Source of the DNA: Chelatococcus sambhunathii
Lineage (GTDB): Bacteria > Pseudomonadota > Alphaproteobacteria > Rhizobiales > Methylopilaceae
NCBI GenBank assembly: GCA_031316315.1
Contig: JADBEO010000015.1
Coordinates: forward strand, 1-64,000
Length of the DNA stretch: 64,000 nt
Reading direction: 5' to 3'
Numbering within the stretch: the stretch's first letter is position 1; every line of letters starts with the position of its first letter. Positions 35,343 to 44,162 of the stretch are shown here, one piece after another. Below the pieces are notes generated by a model that did no database searches, was not told the origin of the DNA, and saw only the letters and a list, made by a program, of their open reading frames with translations. The translations under genes were made by a program, and so were the position numbers.

Positions 35343-36094
35343 GGCGCTTCGCCCCGATCGACCCCAAGGCTCTGTCCGGTGACGCTGGCGGCAAGGTCCG
35401 AGGCGAGGAACAGGTAGGGGCCGGCGACGTCGTCCGGATCCATGAAGCCCGGCATCGCCTGCGCCGCCATGACCCCGTCCAGCAGCGTCTCCTCGCTGGC
35501 GCCGGTGCGCTCCGACATGCGCTTCAGCGAGCGCAGCGAGGCTTCCGTGCGCACCCATCCCGGGCAGACGGCGTTGACGTTGATCCCGCGCGGCCCGAGT
35601 TCCTTGGCCCAGGTCTTGGTGAGGCCGATGACGGCGTGCTTGGAGGCCACGTAGCCCCCGAACGCCGCCTCCGCGGTGCGCGACCAGACGGACGCCGTGT
35701 TGACGATGCGCCCGCCCGCGCCGAGCTTCGGCAGGAGCGCGCGTGTCATCAGGAACATGCCGGTGACGTTGATCTCGAGGATGCGCCGGAAGGTCTCCTC
35801 GTTGTCGGCGCTCGCGTCGTCGAGCGGGGTGAGGCGCTCGTAACCGGCGTTGTTGATCAGCACGTCGACGCGGTCGAGGCCGGCCGCGAACGCCTCGACC
35901 TCCCCGGACGCCGTGACGTCGACCAGCGCGGCGCGGGCGCCGAGCCGCTCGGCCTCGTCGTGGATCTTCGGATCGTCTGCGAGCATGATGAGGTCCGCGC
36001 CGGCGCCCGAGAAGGCGCGCGCGAGGCCGAGGCCGATGCCCCGGCTCGCCCCGGTGACGACGACGGCGCGTCCGGCAAGGCCCGGGAGGCTCAC
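35336..36094 (-). CDS. Short-chain dehydrogenase/reductase (SDR), first
   Basis: 252 residues. TGASRGIGLGLA cofactor motif, INNAGYE, catalytic Ser in NTASVWSRT, YVASK active-site Tyr/Lys, and the C-terminal VTGQSLGVDRG. GTG 36094 overlaps the TGA of the ABC ATPase gene. Together with the second SDR it suggests two successive alcohol/aldehyde or amine oxidations in the pathway. Confidence 0.87.
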   Translation of the reverse strand: MSLPGLAGRAVVVTGASRGIGLGLARAFSGAGADLIMLADDPKIHDEAERLGARAALVDVTASGEVEAFAAGLDRVDVLINNAGYERLTPLDDASADNEETFRRILEINVTGMFLMTRALLPKLGAGGRIVNTASVWSRTAEAAFGGYVASKHAVIGLTKTWAKELGPRGINVNAVCPGWVRTEASLRSLKRMSERTGASEETLLDGVMAAQAMPGFMDPDDVAGPYLFLASDLAASVTGQSLGVDRGEAPW

Positions 36095-36861
36095 AGCTCG
36101 TCTCCCGCCGCGGCCCGCACGGCGCCGATCGTCTCGCGGCGCAGCGCGAAGAAGTCGTCGCCGTCGCGCAGCTCGATCGTACGTTCGTCGCCGAGGCGCG
36201 AGCGCACGTCGATTTCGGCCACGATGCGCGCGGGGCGCCGGGAGAACACGATCACCCGATCCGCGACGAACAGCGCCTCCTCGACGTCATGGGTGACGAA
36301 GACGACGGTCTTGGCGTCGCGCCTCTGGATCGCGCGCAACTCCGTCTGCAGCTGCTCGCGCCTCAACGCGTCGAGCGCGCCGAAGGGCTCATCCATCAGG
36401 AGGACGTCCGCGCCCGCTGCGAGAGTTCGCGCGATCGCGATGCGCTGGCGCATGCCGCCCGACACCTGGTTTGGATAGTGGTCCGAGAACTCGTAGAGGC
36501 CGACCAGGTCGAGATACTGCTCGGCGCGAACCGCCTTCTCCGTCTCGGTGAGGTCGGTGCGGTATTTCATCCCGAAGGCGACGTTCTCGGCGACCGTCAG
36601 CCAGGGGAAGGACGAGTAGGACTGGAACACCATGCCGCGCCGCCGGTCGGGCGGGCCGACAGGCTCGCCCTCGAGGCGGATCTCGCCGGACGTCGGCGCG
36701 TCGAGCCCGCCGACCATGCGCATCAGCGTGGTCTTCCCGCAGCCCGAGGGTCCAAGGAAGACGACGAACTCGTGCCGCCGCACCGACAGGTCGAACGGTT
36801 TCTCGACGACCGGCACGTCGCCGAAGCGTTTGGTGACGCGGTCGAACTGGAGATGGACCAC
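36091..36861 (-). CDS. ABC transporter ATP-binding protein (nitrate/sulfonate/taurine type)
   Basis: 256 residues. Walker A LGPSGCGKTTLMRM, Q-loop VFQSYSSFPWLTV, signature VSGGMRQR, Walker B DVLLMDEPFGALD and switch His in VTHDVEEALF. PSSFPWLTV-type Q-loop and overall sequence are of the SsuB/TauB class. GTG start at 36861, 4 bp after the permease stop. Confidence 0.92.
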   Translation of the reverse strand: MVHLQFDRVTKRFGDVPVVEKPFDLSVRRHEFVVFLGPSGCGKTTLMRMVGGLDAPTSGEIRLEGEPVGPPDRRRGMVFQSYSSFPWLTVAENVAFGMKYRTDLTETEKAVRAEQYLDLVGLYEFSDHYPNQVSGGMRQRIAIARTLAAGADVLLMDEPFGALDALRREQLQTELRAIQRRDAKTVVFVTHDVEEALFVADRVIVFSRRPARIVAEIDVRSRLGDERTIELRDGDDFFALRRETIGAVRAAAGDEL

Positions 36862-36865
36862 TGGC

Positions 36866-37747
36866 TCACGCTCCCCTGAGGTAGCGAAAGGCGCGGCGGT
36901 GCAGCAGCCGCAGCAGCTGGTCGGTCGCGAGCCCGATGAGGCCGATCAGGACGACGCCGGCCATGACCTCGGGCGTCTTCATGTAGCGGCGCGCCGCCCA
37001 GATGACGAAGCCGAGCCCTGAGTCCGCCGCCACGATCTCGGCGATGATCAGGTAGGTCCAGCACCAGCCGAGCGAGATCCGCAGGTTGTCGACGAGGCTC
37101 GGCAGCATGGCCCGGAAGGCGACGTCCTTCAGCGCCTGGCGCTCGTTGGCGCCGACGGTGTAGGCGATCTCGAAATATTCGTTCGGAACGCGCCGCATGT
37201 CGTCGGCGACGAGCAGCACCAGCTGGAAGAAGGTGCCGAGCCATAAAAGGAAGATCTTGGTCTCCTCGCCGACGCCGAACCAGATGATGGCGAGCGGGAC
37301 CAGCGCCGGGACCGGCAGGTAGCGGATGAAGTCGACGGCCGGCTCGAGGGCTGCGCCCACTGCGCGATAGCCGCTCATGGCGACGCCGATCGGAATGGCC
37401 ATCAGGGCGGCGAGCAGGAACGCGCCCCACACCCGCAGCGTCGAGACCCAGGCGTGCCAGAGGAGGTTCTGGTCCGAGATCATTCGCGCCATCGCCGAGA
37501 GGATCGTCGACGGCGCGGGGAAGAACAGCGGGGTGGTGAGGCCGAGGCGGGCGACGATCTCCCAGATGGCGAGGATGGCGAGGCTCGCGCCGACGGCGAC
37601 GACGGCGTCCCAGCCGGGCGGGAGCGGCGCGCGCAGACGGAAGGGCCCGCGCCGGGCCGCCGGACGCCTCGCGGCCGGAGCAGGCGTCTCGGCCGGCGAT
37701 CCGGCGACGTTCGACGCTGCGCCTTCGGCTTCCGCCACGAGGCTCAC
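36866..37747 (-). CDS. ABC transporter permease (SsuC/TauC type)
   Basis: 293 residues. Pro/Ala/Arg-rich cytoplasmic N-terminus (to about 45) then six membrane helices. The EAA-like coupling helix is ANERQALKDVAFRAMLPSLV, and VDFIRYLPVPALVPLAIIWFG is the family hallmark. GTG 37747 overlaps the TGA of the binding-protein gene. Confidence 0.92.
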   Translation of the reverse strand: MSLVAEAEGAASNVAGSPAETPAPAARRPAARRGPFRLRAPLPPGWDAVVAVGASLAILAIWEIVARLGLTTPLFFPAPSTILSAMARMISDQNLLWHAWVSTLRVWGAFLLAALMAIPIGVAMSGYRAVGAALEPAVDFIRYLPVPALVPLAIIWFGVGEETKIFLLWLGTFFQLVLLVADDMRRVPNEYFEIAYTVGANERQALKDVAFRAMLPSLVDNLRISLGWCWTYLIIAEIVAADSGLGFVIWAARRYMKTPEVMAGVVLIGLIGLATDQLLRLLHRRAFRYLRGA

Positions 37748-38733
37748 TTCGCGCCCGTGATCGCCGTGACGACCGACGGATCGATCTGCTGCTTTGCGTC
37801 GAGCTTGGTGTCGGCCGCCTTGTAGTCGAGGTTGAGCTGCATCACCGTGTCGAAGATCTCGTAGAGCTTGCCCGGCTTCTCCTTCGTGCCGATCATCTCG
37901 AGGTTATCGGCCTTGCCGGTGAACTCGAGGCTCGTGTCGAAGATCTCCTTCACTTCCTTCTCGCTCAGATTGTAGTGCGGCGCGGCCAGCTTGATGAACT
38001 CGGCGGGATCGGATTTGTAGAGGTCGATCGCCTTGAAAATGCCGGTCAGGAATTTCTGATACTTGACCGGGTTCTTCTTCAGGTCGTCCTGCCGGACGTC
38101 GATGATGTCGATGATGATTTCGCTGTCCTTGGAGGAGATCAGCAGCTTGCCCTTGCGCTGCGTCTGCGAGGACAGCGCCTGCGACATGACCGGCTCGTAG
38201 GTCCCGATCGCATCGATCGACGGGTCCGCGAACACCGCGACGGTGTCCTGGGTCATGATCTCCTTGATCTTGAGGTCGTCGAGCGTCAGGCCGAGCTTCT
38301 TAAGCTCCAACTGCAGCAGCAGGCGCGCCGGGATGTTCGGCTCGACCGCGACCGTCTTGCCCTTGAGGTCGGCCACCGTGCCGATTTTGTCGCCGGCGAT
38401 CACGCCGTCGCCGCCGACGGACTTGTCGATCGTCGCGATGATGATCCCGGGCGTGGAGGCGTCGCGCGGACGGCCCTGATGCTCGCCGACGGTGCGCATG
38501 TCGACCTCGATGTCGCCGCGCGTCATTGCGGCGAGCACGTTCGAGCGGTCGTCCTCAAACCGCATCTCGACGTCGAGGCCGAGCTCCTTGAAGTACCCCT
38601 TGTCCATCGCGACGAACACCGGCGCGTAGCCGGTCCATGTCGGCGCGAGGATCCGGATCTTGCCGTCTTCGGCGCGAGCCGCGCCCGACGCGAGAAGAAG
38701 CGAAAAAGCGGCGGCGATCGCGACATGCCTCAT
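37744..38733 (-). CDS. ABC transporter substrate-binding protein (NMT1/SsuA-like)
   Basis: 329 residues. Signal peptide MRHVAIAAAFSLLLASGAARA cut before EDGKIRI; the mature protein begins ILAPTWTGYAPVFVAMDKGYF, the start of the nitrate/sulfonate/taurine/thiamine-precursor binding fold. First gene of the ten-gene operon, divergent from the LysR regulator. The ligand is not evident; neighbouring ureohydrolases and oxygenase argue for a nitrogen compound. Confidence 0.9.
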   Translation of the reverse strand: MRHVAIAAAFSLLLASGAARAEDGKIRILAPTWTGYAPVFVAMDKGYFKELGLDVEMRFEDDRSNVLAAMTRGDIEVDMRTVGEHQGRPRDASTPGIIIATIDKSVGGDGVIAGDKIGTVADLKGKTVAVEPNIPARLLLQLELKKLGLTLDDLKIKEIMTQDTVAVFADPSIDAIGTYEPVMSQALSSQTQRKGKLLISSKDSEIIIDIIDVRQDDLKKNPVKYQKFLTGIFKAIDLYKSDPAEFIKLAAPHYNLSEKEVKEIFDTSLEFTGKADNLEMIGTKEKPGKLYEIFDTVMQLNLDYKAADTKLDAKQQIDPSVVTAITGAK

Positions 38734-38858
38734 GACGGGGACCAGACCTTTCAGGGTGGGCCAAACGGCGAGAGCTCCATCGTGAGACGGTTTCGTATCG
38801 ACAAGAATTAGTTTTGTTGGAATGTTGCATCGAAGATTATCAATGTGAGGCCGACGAG

Positions 38859-39791
38859 ATGGCCGCTGCGAGCGGCGCCCGCTCCCGGATGCGGCGTCTG
38901 GACAACATCGATCTGCGGCTGCTGCGCGTGTTTGCTGCGCTGGTGGAGGCCGGGGGCTTTCCGGACGCGCAGATCGCGCTCAATCTCTCCCAATCGACGC
39001 TGTCGACCCATCTTGCGGCGCTGGAGCGCAAGCTTGGCGGACAGCTCTGCGAGCGCGGGCGGGGCGGCTTCCGGACGACGCCGTTCGGCCAGTCCGTCTA
39101 TGCGGCCGCGCGGCGCCTCTTCGACGACGTCGACGCTTTTCAGTCCCGGATCGGCAGCGACCGGCAAAGGCTGGTCGGACGGCTCCGCGTCGGCATCATC
39201 GACGGCGTGGTGACGAACCCGGATCTTGGGCTGCAGAACGCGTTCGGCCGCTACATGGCCTATGCGGCCGAGGTCTTCGTCGATCTCGAACTCGGCACGC
39301 CGCTGGAGCTCGAGCAGGCGCTGATGGACGGGCGCCGCGACGTGATCATCGGCCCCTTCTCGCAGAAGGCTCCCGGCGTGTTCTACACGCCGCTCTGCCG
39401 CGAGCCGCACGCGCTCTATTGCGGAAAGGGGCACGCCCTGTTCGACAAGCCGGAGGCGCGCCACGCCGACATCGAAGAGGCGCTGTTCTCAGTGCGTCGC
39501 TACCGGCACCTCGATGATCTCTACCGGGTGAACCACCCGCGCGCGAGCGCCTCCATCCTGCACATGGAGGCGCAGACGATGCTGATCCTGTCTGGACGCT
39601 TCGTCGGCTACCTGCCTCGCCATATCGGCGAGCACTGGGCGGAGCAGGGGCTGATGAAGGCGGTGCGCGCCGAAAGCTACGGCTTCGAGTCCCAGCACTT
39701 CATCGCGACGCGGAACGTGAAGGGCGATGCGCCCCATGTCGACGCCTTCGTCGAGGAGCTAAAGAGGGGCGCTCCGCGCGCGGAGCGCTGA
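38859..39791 (+). CDS. LysR family transcriptional regulator
   Basis: 310 residues from ATG 38859 (GAGG upstream). Winged helix-turn-helix at about 18-75: LRLLRVFAALVEAGGFPDAQ, LNLSQSTLSTHLAALERKLG. The periplasmic-binding-protein-like effector domain covers about 100-300. Divergent from the ABC/oxygenase/ureohydrolase operon with a 125-bp shared promoter region, the classic arrangement for a LysR activator of a catabolic operon. Inducer unknown. Confidence 0.92.
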   Translation: MAAASGARSRMRRLDNIDLRLLRVFAALVEAGGFPDAQIALNLSQSTLSTHLAALERKLGGQLCERGRGGFRTTPFGQSVYAAARRLFDDVDAFQSRIGSDRQRLVGRLRVGIIDGVVTNPDLGLQNAFGRYMAYAAEVFVDLELGTPLELEQALMDGRRDVIIGPFSQKAPGVFYTPLCREPHALYCGKGHALFDKPEARHADIEEALFSVRRYRHLDDLYRVNHPRASASILHMEAQTMLILSGRFVGYLPRHIGEHWAEQGLMKAVRAESYGFESQHFIATRNVKGDAPHVDAFVEELKRGAPRAER

Positions 39792-39850
39792 CGTCGTGTG
39801 GATTTCAGATCTGCGATGGCGCCGCGCCGCCATCAGAAAAAGAGGGACGC

Positions 39851-40333
39851 ATGTCGGACGGCAATCCGGGGCTCACGTACATGAAGTCGCTGAACGACTG
39901 CTTCTACGACCAGATCAAGGTCGCCGATCAGAAGGCGACGCTGATGATCTCGCTGATCGTCCTGATGATCGTATGGTCGCCGGACGTGCGGCAGATCTAT
40001 CTGCAGCCATTCGGCCTCGCCGCGAAGGGATGGCTGCCGGCCGCGGTGGTCACGTTCGCGCTGGTGGTCGCGCTCGTCAGCGCCCTCTGCGTCGTGACAC
40101 CGCGCCGTCGCAAATCGCGTTCGCCGCTGTTCTGGGGCGGCTGGCCGGAGGCCGCGGAGGCTGCGCTCGCGCTCGCGCTCGAAGGCGACCGGGAAAAGCT
40201 TCTGCGCAGCTACGCCGATAACGCGGCCAACCTCGCCGCCATCTGCCGGCGCAAATACATGTTCGTGTCGATCGCCGTCTGGGCGCTGATCGCAGCGCTC
40301 GTCGCCCACGGCGTTTTCGTCACGATCCGATGA
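39851..40333 (+). CDS. Pycsar effector-like small membrane protein (PycTM/DUF5706 type)
   Basis: 160 residues. Features in order: FYDQIKVADQKATL (18-31), membrane helix about 30-43, helix about 61-82, basic PRRRK (84-88), SPLFWGG (91-97), NLAAICRRKY (127-136), final helix about 137-157. The ADQKA helix start, PRR...LFWG link and xLAxIxxRKY pattern are those of the Pycsar effector protein family (PycTM), which disrupts membranes when it senses a cyclic pyrimidine nucleotide. Similarity is judged by eye. It is followed 97 bp later by the FecR-TPR-barrel gene and the class III cyclase, all on the same strand. No RNA or phage genes adjoin. Confidence 0.65.
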   Translation: MSDGNPGLTYMKSLNDCFYDQIKVADQKATLMISLIVLMIVWSPDVRQIYLQPFGLAAKGWLPAAVVTFALVVALVSALCVVTPRRRKSRSPLFWGGWPEAAEAALALALEGDREKLLRSYADNAANLAAICRRKYMFVSIAVWALIAALVAHGVFVTIR

Positions 40334-40430
40334 CGATCATCGGGCGCAATCATCGGGTCTATCGACTGTCTCCTCGCGACTGAGTAGTTTGCCGCCGCGT
40401 CATGGGGGGCGGCGTCGCCGCGGAACTGGA

Positions 40431-43400
40431 ATGGCGGTTGCGGTTCTGCGGCTGGGGGCGGCCGCGGCGGCGATGGCGTTGAGCTTGGCGGCTGCGCATG
40501 CGCAGGCTCCCTTCGCGCGTCCGCAGCCTTACGCCGCCAACGTCATCGCCACGAAGGGCGGCGAGGAGCTTCAGCTTCGGGCGGAGCCGGACTGGCGGTC
40601 CGTCGTGATCGACCAGCGCCTGATCGGCGGCGACAGCTTGCGCACCAACGCCTTCGGCAATCTCGCGATCCTGTTCGAGGACCGCACGCAGATCCGCCTC
40701 GGCCGCAATTCAGAGCTCGTCGTCAAGGACGTCGCGCGCGGGCCGAACGGCGAGACGCAGCTCGCTCTGCCGCGCGGCTCGATGTGGGCGCGCGCCGCGC
40801 GCGGAGGATCCGGCGTCACCGTCGAGACCCCCGCGGCCGCGGCGGCGATCCGCGGCACCGACTGGTCGCTGAGCGTCGAAGGGAAAAAGACGGGCCTCAT
40901 CGTGCTCGACGGCGAAGTGGCGCTGACCAATCCTCAAGGGTCGGTCACGGTCCGCGGCGGCGAAGCGGCGGAGGCTGTCGTCGGCCGAGCGCCGCGGAAG
41001 GTCACGCTGGTGAACTTCGATCGCCGCGAGCAGATCCAGATCTATCGCGATCTCGCCGACAGCTTCTCCGAACTCACCCCGACCGCAGTGACGCGCGCCG
41101 AGGAGCGCGCCGCACGAGGCAGGGCGCTCGCCCGGCCGGGCGCCGCGCGATCGGCCGAGGAGTGGCTGACGCTCGCCGAGACCGGCCTGACCTATGACGG
41201 ACCGAAGATGGCGGCGCAGGCTCTCGCCCAAGCCGAGCGGCGTGGTCTGTCGCCGGCGCAGAAGGCGCGGGCGGATCTGGTTCACTGCTTCATCGAGGCG
41301 CGCAAACGCCGCTGGGCGAAGGCCGCGGCGCTGTGCGAGGGCGCGGTCGGCCGGCTGGACCGCGCGCGGGCCGGGACGGCGGCCTATCTCGGCTGGGCGG
41401 CGCGCGCCATGGCCGATCCGACCAAGCATGCGCCATTGCCCGACGCCGCCCGCTATGCCGACACGCCCCAGGGCGTGCTGGCGCGGGCGAGCGTCGAGAG
41501 CTTCGTGTTCAACGCCAAGCGCGGCGTCGAGATCGTCGACGAGGGCGTCAGGCGCTATCCGAACGACGTGATGATGCGGGCCGGCAAGGGCCTGCTCCAC
41601 ATCATGATGTCCGACAAGGAGGCGGCGAAGAAGGCGATCGACGAGGCGCTCGCGGTCGATCCGGACGATCCTTACGCGCTGGTCGCGAGCGCACGCTACA
41701 AGCTCACAGTCGAGAGCGACCTTGAAGGCGCGCTGAAGCAGCTGAAGCGCGCGCAGCAGGTCGCGCCCGGCGCCGACTTCGTCTGGTTGGAGACCAGTCT
41801 CGTCGAGGACGAGCGCGACGCCACCCACGAGGCCGAAGCCGCGCACAAAAAGGCGATCGAGCTCGATCCGGACGATCCGATCAACCGCTCGAACTACGCC
41901 GTTTTCCTGATGGAGCGGGGCCGGCTCGCGGCCGCGGAACGGGAGCTCGAGGCGGCCGAGGCGATCGATCCCGGCGGCTTCTTCAACCTCTACACGCGCG
42001 GTTTCCTCGAACTCAGCCGAGGTCAGAACGAAGCTGCGATCCAGAAGCTGCTGGCGGCCTCGGCGATCGCGCCGCAGGCCTCGAGCGTGCAGATCGCGAT
42101 TGCTATCGCAAACTACCAGTCGGGCAACACGGTCGAGGCGGATCAGGCGCTCGACAACGCCGACCAGTTCGACGACGACGACCCGATCACGCCGATGATC
42201 CGCTCGGTGATCGCCGTCGACCGCTATCGCGCCGACGAAGCGATCGAGAACGCCCGCGAGTCGCTGCGCCGTCGCGAGGCGCGCGGCGGGGCCTTCGCGA
42301 CGATCGACGCCAACCGGCAGAACGGCTCCTTCGTCGCTTCGGCGCTGAGGTTCCTGCAGCTCGACGAATGGGCCCGCTACTATGGCGACCGTGTCGCCGA
42401 CGCCTTCACCTCGAGCGCCTATTTCGACCAGGCGATCGTCAACCGCGCCGATCCCTTCGCCGCGGCGACGACGCAATCTCCGCCGGACGCGCTCCAGGGC
42501 GGCGTGACCTCGTTCTCCTCGCTCATCCAGGGCCTGATGATCGAACCGCTCGCGATCGCGAGCCCCGAGCGCAACACCGCGCTCGTCTTCCATCCCTTCG
42601 CCGAGGTCGCGGCCGGCGGCGGCTTCGTGACCCGCGACGGCAGGACCGGCTGGGTCTCCGACACCTCGATCAACGCGGCGGTGATGGAGCCCTTCCCGGT
42701 CGCGATCTACGCCAACGCCACCTTCGATCGGCCGGACAGCCGCTATCCGAACGACCGCGACGACAACGCCACGGGCACCTTCATCCTCGGCGCGCGGCCG
42801 ACGCCTTACGACAAGCTCGCTCTGTTCAACGTCACGGTGAACAGCCGCGAGGGCGCACGGCTGTTCGACCGCGCCTTCGAATTCACGCCCGCCCTGTTCG
42901 CGCAGGATCGGGAGCGCTCGCTCGTCACCGTCTCCGGCGCCGCCTGGAGCCACGAGTTCGCCGACCGCAACGTGGTGCAGTCGATGGTCGCCGGCACCAC
43001 TGTCGACCAGAAGAGCGTCACCACGGACCCCTTCGCCTTCGATTCCGACGGCGATCTCGTGTCAGACTCCGTGATCGGCCTCGACCGGACCCAGAAGCTG
43101 CGGCAGCGCGAGATCTTCGGCGGCGTGAGCCACCTGCTCGGGATCGGCGACGTCACGCTTCGCTACGGCGCGGAGGGCGGCGGATCGAGTTTCAAGCTCG
43201 ACCAGTCGACCCTGCTGCTCGACGGCAGCGTCGGAGAGGCCCGCACGCGGCCGGACGGCGAGGCCTGGCGCGTCTACGCTGACGCCGTCTGGGACGTGAC
43301 CCGCAACCTCAAGATCGAGGGCGGCCTGTTCGCATCCTCCCTCAAGATCGGCGCACAGGGCGGGCAGGAGCGGTTCGACCCCCGCATCGGCGTCGCGTTC

Positions 43401-44162
43401 CAGCCCGCCGACGGCCAGTGGCTGCGCGCCGCTTATCGGCAGGACTCGCTCTACTCGAGCGTCGTGACGCTGTCGCCGATCACCACCGTCGGCATCACCC
43501 CGCTCCAGACGCCGGTCGGCTTCGGCGGGCGCACGGAGACGCTGGCCGCCCGCTGGGACGCGGAATGGACGAGGCGCCTGTTCACGGCGCTCGAATATCA
43601 GCGCCAGAAGGTGAAGGGACTGTCGATCAGCGTGCCGGAGTCGGTGCGGACCGCCGACATCGCCCATGCCGACGTCGACCAGCTCATCGCCTCGACCAAC
43701 ATCTGGCTGACGCACGGCTTCGGCGCCTTCGCCAGCTACACCCGCAGCTGGTCCGAGGCGAAGGAGCTCAACGGCGACTACTTCTATCGCGTCGCCGCGG
43801 GCGACCCGGTGCCGTTCCTGCCGAAGCACTATGGGCGCGTCGGCCTCGCCTTCGCGCACCCGTCGATGGTGAAGGTGACGGTGGCGCAGAACTTCGTCGG
43901 ATCCCGTACGGACTCGCTCGGCCAGAAGCTCGACTATTTCTCGACAACCGACGCCACCGCGACTTGGGAGCTCGCGGACAAGCGGGTCGTTCTCGGACTC
44001 CAGGCGCTGAACCTATTCGACACGAAGATCGAGGTGTTCGGCCGCAACCGCCGCGCGCCGATCGTGCTTCCGGCGCCGATCGGCGCGCTTCCGGCGATCA
44101 ATGGCGGGCAGATGCTCGGCGCCGGGCGCACCATCACCGCCACGGCGCGGGTCCGGTTCTGA
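40431..44162 (+). CDS. FecR domain-TPR-outer membrane barrel fusion protein
   Basis: 1243 residues. Signal peptide (VLRLGAAAAAMALSLAAAHA) then a FecR domain (about 40-190: DSLRTNAFGNLAILFEDRTQ, TVETPAAAAAIRGTDW, GLIVLDGEVALTNPQG), TPR repeats (about 240-620, e.g. KKAIELDPDDPINRSNYAVF) and a C-terminal beta-barrel (about 660-1243) with many amphipathic strands ending in TATARVRF, as for TonB-dependent receptor-like barrels. FecR-TPR proteins next to CHASE2 cyclases are known; the added barrel makes this a single surface-to-periplasm sensor. ATG 40431 with GGAACTGGA upstream. Its TGA overlaps the presumed CTG start of the cyclase. Confidence 0.8.
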   Translation: MAVAVLRLGAAAAAMALSLAAAHAQAPFARPQPYAANVIATKGGEELQLRAEPDWRSVVIDQRLIGGDSLRTNAFGNLAILFEDRTQIRLGRNSELVVKDVARGPNGETQLALPRGSMWARAARGGSGVTVETPAAAAAIRGTDWSLSVEGKKTGLIVLDGEVALTNPQGSVTVRGGEAAEAVVGRAPRKVTLVNFDRREQIQIYRDLADSFSELTPTAVTRAEERAARGRALARPGAARSAEEWLTLAETGLTYDGPKMAAQALAQAERRGLSPAQKARADLVHCFIEARKRRWAKAAALCEGAVGRLDRARAGTAAYLGWAARAMADPTKHAPLPDAARYADTPQGVLARASVESFVFNAKRGVEIVDEGVRRYPNDVMMRAGKGLLHIMMSDKEAAKKAIDEALAVDPDDPYALVASARYKLTVESDLEGALKQLKRAQQVAPGADFVWLETSLVEDERDATHEAEAAHKKAIELDPDDPINRSNYAVFLMERGRLAAAERELEAAEAIDPGGFFNLYTRGFLELSRGQNEAAIQKLLAASAIAPQASSVQIAIAIANYQSGNTVEADQALDNADQFDDDDPITPMIRSVIAVDRYRADEAIENARESLRRREARGGAFATIDANRQNGSFVASALRFLQLDEWARYYGDRVADAFTSSAYFDQAIVNRADPFAAATTQSPPDALQGGVTSFSSLIQGLMIEPLAIASPERNTALVFHPFAEVAAGGGFVTRDGRTGWVSDTSINAAVMEPFPVAIYANATFDRPDSRYPNDRDDNATGTFILGARPTPYDKLALFNVTVNSREGARLFDRAFEFTPALFAQDRERSLVTVSGAAWSHEFADRNVVQSMVAGTTVDQKSVTTDPFAFDSDGDLVSDSVIGLDRTQKLRQREIFGGVSHLLGIGDVTLRYGAEGGGSSFKLDQSTLLLDGSVGEARTRPDGEAWRVYADAVWDVTRNLKIEGGLFASSLKIGAQGGQERFDPRIGVAFQPADGQWLRAAYRQDSLYSSVVTLSPITTVGITPLQTPVGFGGRTETLAARWDAEWTRRLFTALEYQRQKVKGLSISVPESVRTADIAHADVDQLIASTNIWLTHGFGAFASYTRSWSEAKELNGDYFYRVAAGDPVPFLPKHYGRVGLAFAHPSMVKVTVAQNFVGSRTDSLGQKLDYFSTTDATATWELADKRVVLGLQALNLFDTKIEVFGRNRRAPIVLPAPIGALPAINGGQMLGAGRTITATARVRF

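Noticed and set aside
38734..38858. Guanidine riboswitch (ykkC or mini-ykkC type) before the operon
   Set aside because: No paired ACGR-loop hairpins or ykkC core were found; the divergent LysR gene is the likely regulator.
40710..42953. 747-codon minus-strand frame opposite the FecR-TPR gene
   Set aside because: Antisense to clear FecR and TPR motifs, with biased Arg/Val/Gly composition and no start context.
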